This document shows positions 42,720-50,527 of a stretch of DNA of 53,640 nt, piece by piece. Location of the stretch: the NCBI GenBank assembly GCA_903875575.1, contig CAIQWJ010000094.1, positions 1-53,640 of the forward strand, read 5' to 3'. The stretch comes from an uncultured Acidobacteriia bacterium. Its GTDB lineage: Bacteria; Acidobacteriota; Terriglobia; Bryobacterales; Bryobacteraceae. The notes under the pieces were generated by a model. The model saw only the letters and a list, made by a program, of their open reading frames with translations. It was not told the origin of the DNA and did not search any database. Made by a program: the position numbers and the translations under genes. The first letter of the stretch is position 1, and each line of letters starts with the position of its first letter.

Positions 42720-43236
42720 TCTCGCCTCCTTCCTGATACTTCTCCCGCAACATCCTCTTAATCCGGTGAATCTTCGTCGCCACGTTCACCGGCGAAACCC
42801 CCGTCACTTCCGCGATCGCCCCGGCAGACTCGCCTTCCATGTACAGCAAAATCACCTGCCGATCCAACGGTTTCAACCGATGAATCAGCTCCAGCACCAT
42901 CGCGGCCGATACCCGCTGCTCCACCTGCGTCGCGCCGTCCACCGCAGGCAGTCCAGCGTCCAGAGTCTCCAGATCCACCAGCCTTGAACTCATCCGGCGC
43001 GCCCGCACAATATGCGAGGCCCCTACATTGTGCGCAATCCGATAAACCCATGTCCGCAAACTGCACCGCCCGTCGAACGACCGGAAGCTCAGCCACAACT
43101 CCAGATGCATCTCCTGCAATAGATCCCGCTGCCGGTCCGCATTCGCCTCATAGCCGCGCGCCACCCGACGCATCGCCGCGGCATTCGCCCCGCTCGCCTC
43201 CACATACAGCGCGTCCTGTCTGTCCCGATCCACCAA
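42712..43236 (-). CDS. ECF-type RNA polymerase sigma factor
   Basis: The 174-aa protein has region 2 (YEANADRQRDLLQEMHLELWLSFRSFDGRCSLRTWVYRIAHNVGASHIVRARR) and region 4 (LIHRLKPLDRQVILLYMEGESAGAIAEVTGVSPVNVATKIHRIKRMLREKYQ), the latter with the helix-turn-helix. It directs polymerase to a small set of promoters. The start is TTG 43236 or GTG 43233, both just after GGGAG. It leads a two-gene unit with the membrane protein and is divergent from the LarA-like gene. Confidence 0.9.
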   Translation of the reverse strand: MVDRDRQDALYVEASGANAAAMRRVARGYEANADRQRDLLQEMHLELWLSFRSFDGRCSLRTWVYRIAHNVGASHIVRARRMSSRLVDLETLDAGLPAVDGATQVEQRVSAAMVLELIHRLKPLDRQVILLYMEGESAGAIAEVTGVSPVNVATKIHRIKRMLREKYQEGGENA

Positions 43237-43301
43237 ACTCCCGTCTGTCGCTTCTGTTTGTTATAGACACCGGCCGCGGCCTGTTTCTTACACGCAGCCA
43301 T

Positions 43302-43310
43302 TGATATAAT
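43302..43310 (+). promoter_or_regulatory. Extended -10 (TGATATAAT) 8 nt before the LarA-like start
   Basis: A full TGnTATAAT ends at 43310, and the GTG start codon is at 43319. The 8-nt spacer TCATCACT has no ribosome-binding purines, so transcription would start at or next to the GTG: a leaderless message. Confidence 0.6.
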
Positions 43311-43318
43311 TCATCACT

Positions 43319-44587
43319 GTGAACCTTTCCCGCATGCTCCTGGTTGCCCAGGCCTTCCCCGATCGCCGCCTCTCGGATATCCCAGGCGAAATCTTCAAGG
43401 AACTCACCGCCTCCGGCTTCGGCGCGGGCCTCGCCCCCGGTTCCTCCGTCGCCATCGGCGTCGGCAGTCGCGGTATCTCCAACATCGACACCATCGTTCG
43501 CGCCGTGGTCGATTACTGGAAGTCCCGTCAGTGCGTCCCCTTCATCTTCCCCGCCATGGGCAGTCACGGTGCCGCTACCGCCGAAGGCCAGACCGACGTT
43601 CTCGCCCATTACGGCATCACCCCCGAAACCATGGGTTGCGAACTCCGCAGTTCGCTCGATGTCATCAGCCTCGGAACCTCCCCCGAAGGCATCGAAGTCT
43701 TTCTCGACAAACACGCCTCTCAGGCCGCCGGCGTCTTCCTCGTCGGACGCATCAAGCAGCATACCGATTTCGCCGGCAAAATCGAATCCGGCCTCTATAA
43801 AATGATGGCCATCGGCCTCGGCAAATGGGCCGGCGCAAAGAACTATCACATGCACGCCCATCGGCTCGGTCTCGAAGGCGTCATCCGCTCTGTTGGCCGT
43901 CAGGTCCTCGGCTCCGGCAAAATCCTCGGCGGCCTCGCCATACTCGAAGACGCTTTCCACAACACAGCCAAACTCGCAGCCGTCCCCGCCGCCAGCATGG
44001 AAGCCCGCGAAGAAGAGCTCCTCGCCCTCTCCAAGACCTGGGCGGCTACGCTCCCGCTCGATCTTGACCTTCTAATCATCGATGAAATGGGCAAGAACTT
44101 CTCCGGCGCGGGCATGGATACCAAGATCATCAATCGCGGCGTCGAAGGTCAGATCAATCCCTGGCCCGGCCTCCCCCACGTCGAGCGCATCTTCGTACGC
44201 GGCCTGAGCGACCACTCTTACGGCAACGCCTCCGGCATCGGCCTCGCAGAAATCGTCACTGACCGTCTGGCCAACGCCATCGATAACAACGCCACCTGGC
44301 TCAACGTCCTCACCGCTACCACTCCGCGCTGCGGCAAACTCCCGATCCATTTCCCCACGGACCGCGAATGCATCGAGCGCGTTGTCCCCACCATCGGAAA
44401 GCTCGATTTCACGCAGGTCCGCATCGGCTGGATCGCCAACACGCTGGCCGTCTCACCCATCGCGCTCTCTGAGAACATGCGCGCCGAAATTGAGGCCAAC
44501 CCGCTCCTGTCTATCATTCAGGAAGCGCACGAACTGCCCTACGGCGCGGACAACAACCTGATCAATGTGTTCCAGCCCGCACACTAA
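43319..44587 (+). CDS. LarA/DUF2088-like protein (lactate-racemase N-terminal-domain family)
   Basis: The 422-aa protein has VAIGVGSRGISNIDTIVRAVVDYW, the core PFIFPAMGSHGAATAEGQTDVLAHYGI, VGRIKQHTDFAGKIESGLYKMMAIGLGKW and LLIIDEMGKNFSGAGMDTKI. These match the LarA-type N-terminal domain family (DUF2088). LarA needs a nickel-pincer cofactor and racemises lactate, but relatives act on other 2-hydroxy acids, and the cofactor-making genes are not in the window. The GTG start fits the leaderless promoter; ATG 43333 is an alternative. It lies 8 bp before the RNB gene. Confidence 0.75.
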   Translation: MNLSRMLLVAQAFPDRRLSDIPGEIFKELTASGFGAGLAPGSSVAIGVGSRGISNIDTIVRAVVDYWKSRQCVPFIFPAMGSHGAATAEGQTDVLAHYGITPETMGCELRSSLDVISLGTSPEGIEVFLDKHASQAAGVFLVGRIKQHTDFAGKIESGLYKMMAIGLGKWAGAKNYHMHAHRLGLEGVIRSVGRQVLGSGKILGGLAILEDAFHNTAKLAAVPAASMEAREEELLALSKTWAATLPLDLDLLIIDEMGKNFSGAGMDTKIINRGVEGQINPWPGLPHVERIFVRGLSDHSYGNASGIGLAEIVTDRLANAIDNNATWLNVLTATTPRCGKLPIHFPTDRECIERVVPTIGKLDFTQVRIGWIANTLAVSPIALSENMRAEIEANPLLSIIQEAHELPYGADNNLINVFQPAH

Positions 44588-44595
44588 TACCACGC

Positions 44596-46065
44596 ATGCC
44601 ACACCCCCCCTTTGACCTCGCCGCAGCCGCCCGCCAGACCATGCTCGACCAGGGCTTCCAGCCCGATTTCCACCCCGCTGTCGACCAGCAAATGGCCGCA
44701 CTCCGCGCCCAGTCTACCCTCCCCGCCGCCCCCAACCTCCAGGACCTCCGCCACCTCCTCTGGTCCTCCATCGATAACGATTCCTCCCGCGATCTTGACC
44801 AGATCGAAGTCGCCGAACGCCTCCCGTCCGTGGGGGTGACCAAGGGCGGCATCCGCGTCCTCATCGCGATTGCCGATGTCGATTCCGACGTCCCCGCCAA
44901 CTCCCCCATCGATCTCCACGCTGCCATCGAAACCACCTCTGTGTACACCGGCGTCCGCACCTTCCCCATGCTCCCCGAAGCCCTCTCGACGGGCCTCACC
45001 TCCCTCAACGAAGCTTCCGACCGCCTCGCCATCGTCACCGATTTCACCGTCGCTCCAGACGGCACCATCTCATCTGGCACCGTTTACCGCGCTCTCGTCC
45101 GCAATCAGGCCCAACTCACCTACAACGGCGTCGGTCCGTGGCTCGAAGGCACTGCGCCCGCCCCCGCCAAAGTCGTCGCATCCCCCGCGCTCCAGGCTCA
45201 GCTCAAACTCCAGGACGAAGCAGCCCGCCTCCTCCTCGATGAACGCCACCGTATGGGTGCCCTCTCCCTCGACCGGGCCGAAGCCGAAGCCGTCCTCTCC
45301 GATGGCCACGTCACCGGCATCAACACCCGGCAGAAGAACCGCGCCACCGAACTCATCGAGAACTTCATGGTCGCCGCCAACGGCGTCATGGCGCGCACCC
45401 TCAAAGCCGCTGGCGTCTCCTCCATCGCCCGCGTCGTCCGTACCCCCGAACGCTGGCCCCGCATCGTCACCCTGGCGGCACAGTACGGCACCACATTGCC
45501 CGCGACCCCGGATTCCGGCGCCCTCAACCAGTTCCTCCTCGCCCGCAAAGCTGCCGACCCCGACCACTACGCCGATATCTCCCTCGCCATCGTCAAACTC
45601 ATGGGCCCCGGCGAATACGTCCTGGCCCGACCCTCTGATCCCACCCTCGGCCACTTCGCGCTCGCCACCCTCGACTACACTCACTCCACCGCCCCCAACC
45701 GCCGCTTCGCCGACACCGTCACCCAACGCCTCATCAAAGCCGCCATCGCCAAAACCCCTCCCCCCTATTCCGACCCCCAACTCGACGCCATCTCCAAAAA
45801 CTGCACCCTCAAAGAGGACGCCGCCCGCAAAGTCGAACGCATCATGAACAAACGCATCGCCGCCGTCGCCCTCCAGCCCCGCATCGGACAAACCTTCCCC
45901 GCCGTCGTCACCGGCGTCACCCCCAAAGGCACCTTCGTCCGCATCACCAACCCCATCGCCGAAGGCATCCTCATCCACCCCGAAGGCGTCGACGTTGGCG
46001 ACAAACTACAAGTGAAGCTCGTCTCAGCCGATCCCCAGCGTGGCTACCTCGATTTCGCCCGCTAG
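44596..46065 (+). CDS. RNB-domain exoribonuclease (RNase II/R family)
   Basis: The 489-aa protein has the RNB core: LLWSSIDNDSSRDLDQIEVAE with the metal-binding aspartates, VLIAIADVDSDVPANSPIDLHA, TFPMLPEALSTGLTSLNEASDRLAIVTDF, and APNRRFADTVTQRLI. The C-terminus holds an S1-like RNA-binding barrel (GQTFPAVVTGVTPKGTFVRI ... DVGDKLQVKLVSADPQRGYLDFAR). It lacks the N-terminal cold-shock domains of E. coli RNase R. It degrades RNA from the 3' end in the cytoplasm. The coding strand is markedly C-rich at third positions, which creates long false frames on the other strand. Confidence 0.88.
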   Translation: MPHPPFDLAAAARQTMLDQGFQPDFHPAVDQQMAALRAQSTLPAAPNLQDLRHLLWSSIDNDSSRDLDQIEVAERLPSVGVTKGGIRVLIAIADVDSDVPANSPIDLHAAIETTSVYTGVRTFPMLPEALSTGLTSLNEASDRLAIVTDFTVAPDGTISSGTVYRALVRNQAQLTYNGVGPWLEGTAPAPAKVVASPALQAQLKLQDEAARLLLDERHRMGALSLDRAEAEAVLSDGHVTGINTRQKNRATELIENFMVAANGVMARTLKAAGVSSIARVVRTPERWPRIVTLAAQYGTTLPATPDSGALNQFLLARKAADPDHYADISLAIVKLMGPGEYVLARPSDPTLGHFALATLDYTHSTAPNRRFADTVTQRLIKAAIAKTPPPYSDPQLDAISKNCTLKEDAARKVERIMNKRIAAVALQPRIGQTFPAVVTGVTPKGTFVRITNPIAEGILIHPEGVDVGDKLQVKLVSADPQRGYLDFAR

Positions 46066-46079
46066 TCAAGACAAAAGTC

Positions 46080-46088
46080 TGCTATAAT
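46080..46088 (+). promoter_or_regulatory. Extended -10 (TGCTATAAT) 8 nt before the small 84-aa gene
   Basis: TGCTATAAT ends at 46088 and the ATG is at 46097, with AGGGTTAA between. The predicted message starts within 1-2 nt of the ATG. AGGG could be a weak ribosome site only if transcription begins further upstream. Confidence 0.6.
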
Positions 46089-46096
46089 AGGGTTAA

Positions 46097-46351
46097 ATGA
46101 TTGACCGTCACACAATTAACGATTCCTTCTACTGCGGGCGGTTAAGAGATGACAGCATTGTCAGTGTCATGACCACCGGCGCCTACGTCATGGCCGAATA
46201 CGACGAGCAGACCGGCGACATCCGCTGGTATCGCGTTGTAAACGCTACCCAGAAGGAAAGTCTCCACAACTGGCTGCGCCAGCATTTCCCGATCAAAGCG
46301 CGCGTAGCCAAGCCCCGTCCGGTTGCCGCCAAAAAGTCCGTGGCCGCCTAA
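46097..46351 (+). CDS. Small hypothetical protein before a NusG paralogue
   Basis: The 84-aa protein reads NDSFYCGRLRDDSIVSVMTTGAYVMAEYDEQTGDIRWYRVVNATQKESLHNWLRQHFP and then a basic tail (IKARVAKPRPVAAKKSVAA). It looks like a small alpha/beta domain with a nucleic-acid-binding-like Lys/Arg tail. No family is recognised. It has its own promoter and precedes the NusG-like gene by about 150 bp, so it may be co-expressed with it. Confidence 0.6.
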   Translation: MIDRHTINDSFYCGRLRDDSIVSVMTTGAYVMAEYDEQTGDIRWYRVVNATQKESLHNWLRQHFPIKARVAKPRPVAAKKSVAA

Positions 46352-46442
46352 GGAACCGCGACCCAAAGGGAGCGTTTGCACCATCAACGCCCGCATCCGT
46401 TTTCCCATCGCGACCACTTTGGGTTCTCCACTACCCATTCGC

Positions 46443-46448
46443 TACAAT
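46443..46448 (+). promoter_or_regulatory. Possible -10 (TACAAT) for the NusG-like gene
   Basis: TACAAT lies 51 nt before the chosen GTG start, leaving a leader of about 45 nt that contains GGGGGGA. No good -35 is seen, so this is tentative. Confidence 0.35.
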
Positions 46449-46499
46449 ATGTCCAGACACTGATTACAGTGCGAGCGATGTTTGGGGGGAAATCAAAAA

Positions 46500-47003
46500 G
46501 TGGACAACTGGTACGCCTTAACCGTCAAGCCGCGCCACGAATTCTCCGTCCTCAACGGCCTCAACTCCCTCGGTGAAGCCGAGGGTTTCGTACCCACCTA
46601 CAAAGACAAGCGCCGCTGGTCTGACCGCGTCAAAGTCCTCGATGTCCCCCTCTTCACGGGCTACGTCTTCGCCAAATTCAACGTCGAAACCATCCGAGTT
46701 CCCATCCTCCGCCTCGGCGGCGTCAAATCCATCGTCGGCTCCCAGGGTGCCGCTACCCCGATCCCCGAAGAAGAGATCGAAAACATTCGCGGCCTTGTCG
46801 CCTCGGGCTTCCCCCTTCAGGAATGGCCCTTCCTCAAAAAAGGTCAGCGCGTTCGCGTTGACCACGGCCCGCTGCGCGGCGTCGAAGGAGTCATCCTCTC
46901 CCGCAAAGACGAATGGATGATGGTGGTTTCCATTGACCTCCTCCAGCGCAGCGTCGCCGTGGTCCTTGATCGCTCCGTCCTCAAGCCCACGAACGCTGCC
47001 TGA
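46500..47003 (+). CDS. Orphan NusG-family antiterminator (UpxY/RfaH/LoaP-like)
   Basis: From GTG 46500, which has GGGGGGA nine bases upstream, the protein has 167 aa; TTG 46482 would add six residues. The NGN domain is NWYALTVKPRHEFSVLNGL ... FVPTYKDKRRWSDRVKVLDVPLFTGYVFAKFN, and the KOW domain is LKKGQRVRVDHGPLRGVEGVILSRKDEW. Specialised NusG paralogues load onto polymerase to let it pass terminators in long operons, often polysaccharide clusters. No secE or ribosomal gene is nearby, so it is not the housekeeping NusG. No long operon follows here. Confidence 0.88.
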   Translation: MDNWYALTVKPRHEFSVLNGLNSLGEAEGFVPTYKDKRRWSDRVKVLDVPLFTGYVFAKFNVETIRVPILRLGGVKSIVGSQGAATPIPEEEIENIRGLVASGFPLQEWPFLKKGQRVRVDHGPLRGVEGVILSRKDEWMMVVSIDLLQRSVAVVLDRSVLKPTNAA

Positions 47004-47016
47004 CATCCGCAATAGT

Positions 47017-47038
47017 CGCGCCCTCGCGGTTGCGGCTC
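47017..47038. repeat. Dispersed intergenic repeat, copy 2 (variant)
   Basis: CGCGCCCTCGCGGTTGCGGC is a variant of the 20-base sequence at 8825 and 47081, here just after the NusG-like gene. Confidence 0.5.
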
Positions 47039-47053
47039 ATAACGGGCGGTCTG

Positions 47054-47180
47054 GCAGGTGCTGAAAAGCGGGTTTGTGACCGCTCCCTTGCGGTTGCGGC
47101 ACGTAAGCGCTGTCGAATCATCAGCCGCTGCTGAGCCCCGCGCGCCAGCAAGCGGTTTTATGAGTTTTTCAGTACCCTGC
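47054..47180. mobile_element. MITE-like 127-bp element with imperfect terminal inverted repeats
   Basis: The left end GCAGGTGCTGAAAA (47054-47067) and the complement of the right end, GCAGGGTACTGAAAA (47166-47180), match apart from one extra base and one change. The inside holds copy 3 of the dispersed repeat (47081-47100) and a GC-rich self-complementary part (CAGCCGCTGCTGAG ... AGCAAGCGG). There is no reading frame. It ends at the SDR stop codon. It may be a non-autonomous mobile element or a structured intergenic repeat; no target-site duplication was found. Confidence 0.4.
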
Positions 47181-47932
47181 TAGTGCAGGTAACCGCCGCC
47201 ATCGCAGAGTATCATCTGGCCGGTAATGAGTTCGGCGTCGTCGCTGGCGAGGAACGCGATCAGACCGGCCAGGTGCTCGGGTTGTACGCGCTTTTTGATC
47301 GACTGGTTGCCCATCACGCGGTTGAAGGCTTCTTCCTGGGAGTGTTCCGTCGTGCCCGGGGTTGCCACCATGCCTGGCATGACAGCATTGACGGGGATAC
47401 CCTGTTCGCCCATTTCTTTCGCGAGGACTCGCGTCATGCCCATCACTGCTCCCTTGCTGGCCACGTAGGCCATTTGGCCGGGGTTGGCGAGGAAGTAAGT
47501 CCGGGACGCCACCATGATGACGCGGGGCGTCTGGCTCTTCAGGATGAGTGGATAGCAGGCCTTCGTCATCAGGAAGTAGCCGAGATAGTTCACGTCGATG
47601 AAGCGCTCGACTTCGGCCTTGGAGAGTTCGTGCCAGGGCTTACGGCCTGAAAGAATGCCGGCGTTGTTCACCAGGATGTCGATGCGTCCGTGACGAGATT
47701 CGATTTCTTTCACCGCCGCGGCGATCTGGTCTTCATTGGAGCAATCGCAGATGATGGAATTCGCTTCGCCACCAGCCGCTTTGATCTCGGCGACAGCCGC
47801 GGAGCCGTCGTTCAGGTCCAGGATTTCAATGACGGCACCTTCACTGGCTAAGCGCAGAGCAGCCGCCTTGCCCAGCCCTGCCGCCGCGCCTGTCACTACG
47901 GCTACACGATTCTTCAAACGTCCTTCACTCAC
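47180..47932 (-). CDS. Short-chain dehydrogenase/reductase in the aromatic-cleavage operon
   Basis: The 250-aa protein is a classical SDR: VVTGAAAGLGKAAALRLA (NAD(P) loop), DILVNNAGILSG, and the catalytic ASRTYFLANPGQMAYVASKGA with Ser and YxxxK, then PVNAVMPGMVATPGT. It overlaps the dioxygenase gene by 4 bp. In classical protocatechuate 4,5-cleavage the ring-opened semialdehyde is oxidised by LigC, which is of another fold; this SDR could replace it or reduce a related compound. The substrate is unknown. Confidence 0.85.
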   Translation of the reverse strand: MSEGRLKNRVAVVTGAAAGLGKAAALRLASEGAVIEILDLNDGSAAVAEIKAAGGEANSIICDCSNEDQIAAAVKEIESRHGRIDILVNNAGILSGRKPWHELSKAEVERFIDVNYLGYFLMTKACYPLILKSQTPRVIMVASRTYFLANPGQMAYVASKGAVMGMTRVLAKEMGEQGIPVNAVMPGMVATPGTTEHSQEEAFNRVMGNQSIKKRVQPEHLAGLIAFLASDDAELITGQMILCDGGGYLH

Positions 47933-49086
47933 TGCTTTGCCTCCCTTGCGATTCTGCGTTGTTCCGCCTGCACGATCACGAGCGCCATCAACATGCCAAG
48001 CGGGTGCGCACCGGCATCTACTAACGGATGCGATTTCAGCGAGCGGAGCACGTCAATGCTTTCGTCTTTCAATAAACCCAGCGCGGCGGTTTCCGGTTCG
48101 GTCAGGTTGTACTGCGCGCCCACGGCCGCCGTATCTTCAAAGAGCCTGCGGCGCAGATCCTGCGAGTGGCGCAGGTCGAAGATCACCTTGTTCAAACGGT
48201 AGACTGCCGGGTCCGGGTGCTTGTAGAACTGGTAGCCGCCGGCGTCTTCGAACTTCCACTTCGGCGCTGGTTCCGGGGTGGTGGGGCCGTTGCCGTGGTT
48301 CGGGATGAAGCGCATGACGGCGTGGCCGTGGTGCCATGTCGGCTGGTAGGTCAGCAGTTCGCCGGGCTGATTGCCGATGGCACCGAACAGCACCATCCAC
48401 GGCAGCATTTCGGTATTGCCGACTTCGTCGAGTTGTTCGTTGGTGAGGTCGAGCAGGACGCCGGGGTTGCCGCGTTCCATGTGGGCGATGGCCCACCAAT
48501 CGAAATCGAAGGCGGGTTGCGGATATTTCCATGTCCCCGGATAGTGGGACATGCCGCCGCTGGCGACGATGGCGACGCGTTCATTGCCGCGTTCCACGAC
48601 TTCGCGAATGGCCTTGCCCAGCGCTTCGCAGCGGCGAGCTTTGGGGAGTGGTGGCAGATAGGCATTGACGAACAGCGGAACTACCGGGATGTTGCGTCCT
48701 TCGATTACCCATTCGTAGACGGCAGCGAAGGAGTGACCCATGACGGCATCCTGCGAGTAAGTCATGTCGAAGCCAGCATCGACCAGCTTGTCGAGTAATT
48801 CTTCGGCGAGGGGATGCGTCTGGAGTTCGTAATCGCGGCCCGCGAACGAGGCCTGCGCGGTTTTGCCCGCGACGATGGCGAAGGTGGGAACGGCCGAGAG
48901 GAAGAACGTTTCGAGGTGATCGCTGCCGATCACAATGATGACGTCGGGCTTCGTCTCATCGAGGGACTTGCCCAGTTCGCGCATGGCCGCGATATCGGCA
49001 TCGAGCTGCGCGGGGTCTTCTGATGGCGGGCGCGTGAATAACTGCGGCGCATGAACGGTGGCCATTGCCGCTACGATTTGTCCCAT
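47929..49086 (-). CDS. Class III extradiol dioxygenase with fused LigB and LigA-like parts (gallate dioxygenase-like)
   Basis: The 385-aa protein has the LigB metal site: H12 (MATVHAPQLF), H57 (GSDHLETFF) and E226 (GNTEMLPW), plus H118 (MGHSF) and H181 (GGMSHYPG) in the active site. The last about 100 residues (YRLNKVIFDLRHSQDLRRRLFED ... SHPLVDAGAHPLGMLMAL) match the LigA subunit, as in the fused gallate dioxygenases GalA and DesB, which are slightly longer (about 420). It opens the ring of gallate, or possibly protocatechuate, between carbons 4 and 5 using Fe(II). Next to a GalB-like and a GalC-like gene. Confidence 0.85.
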   Translation of the reverse strand: MGQIVAAMATVHAPQLFTRPPSEDPAQLDADIAAMRELGKSLDETKPDVIIVIGSDHLETFFLSAVPTFAIVAGKTAQASFAGRDYELQTHPLAEELLDKLVDAGFDMTYSQDAVMGHSFAAVYEWVIEGRNIPVVPLFVNAYLPPLPKARRCEALGKAIREVVERGNERVAIVASGGMSHYPGTWKYPQPAFDFDWWAIAHMERGNPGVLLDLTNEQLDEVGNTEMLPWMVLFGAIGNQPGELLTYQPTWHHGHAVMRFIPNHGNGPTTPEPAPKWKFEDAGGYQFYKHPDPAVYRLNKVIFDLRHSQDLRRRLFEDTAAVGAQYNLTEPETAALGLLKDESIDVLRSLKSHPLVDAGAHPLGMLMALVIVQAEQRRIAREAKQ

Positions 49087-49095
49087 GGTGTGTCC

Positions 49096-49794
49096 TTATA
49101 CCTCTTCGTCCACGTATTCGACGCCCAGTTCTTTCAGCTTGGCCCGCAGACCGTAGAAATCGAGACCGAGTTCGCCGGCCTTCAGGCGTGCGCGGGACTT
49201 TTCTTCCCTGGCAATGCGGTCCGCGCCAAGTTTCGCAACTTCTTCCGCGCGATCGCGAGGGACGACGACAACGCCATCGTTATCGGCAACGATGACGTCG
49301 CCCGGATTGACCGTTGTGCCGGCGCAGACCACGGGCACGTTCACGGAGCCCGCGGTTGCTTTGACGGTGCCCTGCGCGGAGATGGCTTTTGCCCAGACGG
49401 GGAAGCCCATGGCGGTGAGATCTGTGGTGTCGCGAATGCCCGCGTCAATGATGAGGCCGACGACGCCGTGCGTCTGACAGGAGGCACCGAGGAGATCGCC
49501 AAACATGCCATCGGTGGAGGGCGAAGTGGTGGTGACTACCAGGATATCGCCGGGGCGCACGGTTTCCATGGCGGCGTGAATCATGAGGTTATCGCCGGGC
49601 TGGCAGGATACGGTGATGGCGACGCCCGCTGTTTTGGCACCCTGATAAATGGGGCGCATATACGGGAGCATGAGACCGGTGCGGCCCTGCGCTTCATGGA
49701 CGGTGGCAACGCCCTGTTCGCCGAGCGCGGCGATGAAGGCGGCATCGGGTCGACGGACGTTGCGGATGACGCGGGGTTTCCAAAGACCGCTCAT
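49096..49794 (-). CDS. galC: 4-carboxy-4-hydroxy-2-oxoadipate aldolase (LigK/GalC, RraA family)
   Basis: The 232-aa protein has the RraA-like fold with GVATVHEAQGRTGLM, QPGDNLMIHAAMETVRPGDILVVTTTS, FGDLLGASCQTHGVVGLIIDAGIRDTTDLTAMGFPVWAKAISAQGTVKA and VNPGDVIVADNDGVVVVPRDRAEEV. The D(I/V)R-D loop holds the metal and pyruvate enolate. These enzymes split 4-carboxy-4-hydroxy-2-oxoadipate into pyruvate and oxaloacetate, the last step of gallate or protocatechuate 4,5-cleavage. It overlaps the hydratase gene by 4 bp. Confidence 0.85.
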   Translation of the reverse strand: MSGLWKPRVIRNVRRPDAAFIAALGEQGVATVHEAQGRTGLMLPYMRPIYQGAKTAGVAITVSCQPGDNLMIHAAMETVRPGDILVVTTTSPSTDGMFGDLLGASCQTHGVVGLIIDAGIRDTTDLTAMGFPVWAKAISAQGTVKATAGSVNVPVVCAGTTVNPGDVIVADNDGVVVVPRDRAEEVAKLGADRIAREEKSRARLKAGELGLDFYGLRAKLKELGVEYVDEEV

Positions 49795-50513
49795 GACAGT
49801 TCACTCGTGACCTGAGGATAGACGCGCTGGAAGGCTTCCGCGTATTTGATGCCTTTGCTGCCGCCGTTGCGCACGGCTTGCGTGCCGCGGCGCTTACCGA
49901 GATCGGTGTAATACGTCCAGAGATGGCCCTGGGCTTCCATGGATTCCATCGACTTGTGTTTCGTCTCCCAGACAGGTGTGACATCAAGCAGAACCTGTGG
50001 CTTGAAGTCACATTGTTCGGGCTGGTGCGGTTCGAACATAAAGACCGGCGGGGCTTCGAGCGGCTTGCCGGGGGCAGGGTAGCCAAGGGCCTGGGCGTAG
50101 ACGCGGGTTTCGAGTGTGATGCGGTTGGCGGTGGGGTGATCCGGGTTGTAGGGATCGAGATAAGGATGGGTCAGGACGAACTCGGGCTGGAGTTCGCGGT
50201 ACTCGGCGACCATGGCCTCAATGGTTTCCTGGGTGGGCAGGATGGGGTAATCGCCGGAATCGAAAAAACGAATCTCGGCACCGAGGATTTCGGCGGCGCG
50301 AGTGGATTCAGCGCGGCGGATTTCCTTCACACGTTCGATGGTCATGCCCGGCTGTTTCCAGGCACCCTGACTTTCGCCACGCTCGCCGAACGAGAGGCAA
50401 AGGATACGGACGCGGTAACCGCGAGAAGCATAGAGAGCGATGGCACCGCCGGCTCTCCAGACGAAATCGGCCGCGTGGGCGCTGACGACGAGGATGTTTT
50501 TCTGATCTGCCAT
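49791..50513 (-). CDS. galB: PIG-L-family 4-oxalomesaconate hydratase (GalB-like)
   Basis: The 240-aa protein is of the LmbE/PIG-L family: VVSAHAADFVWRAGGAIALYASRGYRVRILCLSFGERGESQGAW, ESTRAAEILGAEIRFFDSGDYP and FVLTHPYLDPYNPDHPTANRITLE. The usual AHPDD zinc motif is AHAAD here, as in Pseudomonas GalB (AHSAD, from memory), which hydrates 4-oxalomesaconate instead of removing acetyl groups. The gene order with dioxygenase and aldolase supports this. It overlaps galC by 4 bp and is 14 bp from the DUF6282 gene. Confidence 0.82.
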   Translation of the reverse strand: MADQKNILVVSAHAADFVWRAGGAIALYASRGYRVRILCLSFGERGESQGAWKQPGMTIERVKEIRRAESTRAAEILGAEIRFFDSGDYPILPTQETIEAMVAEYRELQPEFVLTHPYLDPYNPDHPTANRITLETRVYAQALGYPAPGKPLEAPPVFMFEPHQPEQCDFKPQVLLDVTPVWETKHKSMESMEAQGHLWTYYTDLGKRRGTQAVRNGGSKGIKYAEAFQRVYPQVTSELS

Positions 50514-50527
50514 AGGGTAATCGCTTT

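Noticed and set aside
45070-45978. Long minus-strand reading frame (302 codons) opposite the RNB gene
   Set aside because: It is Gly/Asp/Glu-rich, low complexity, and mirrors the C-rich codons of the RNB exoribonuclease, whose motifs are certain.
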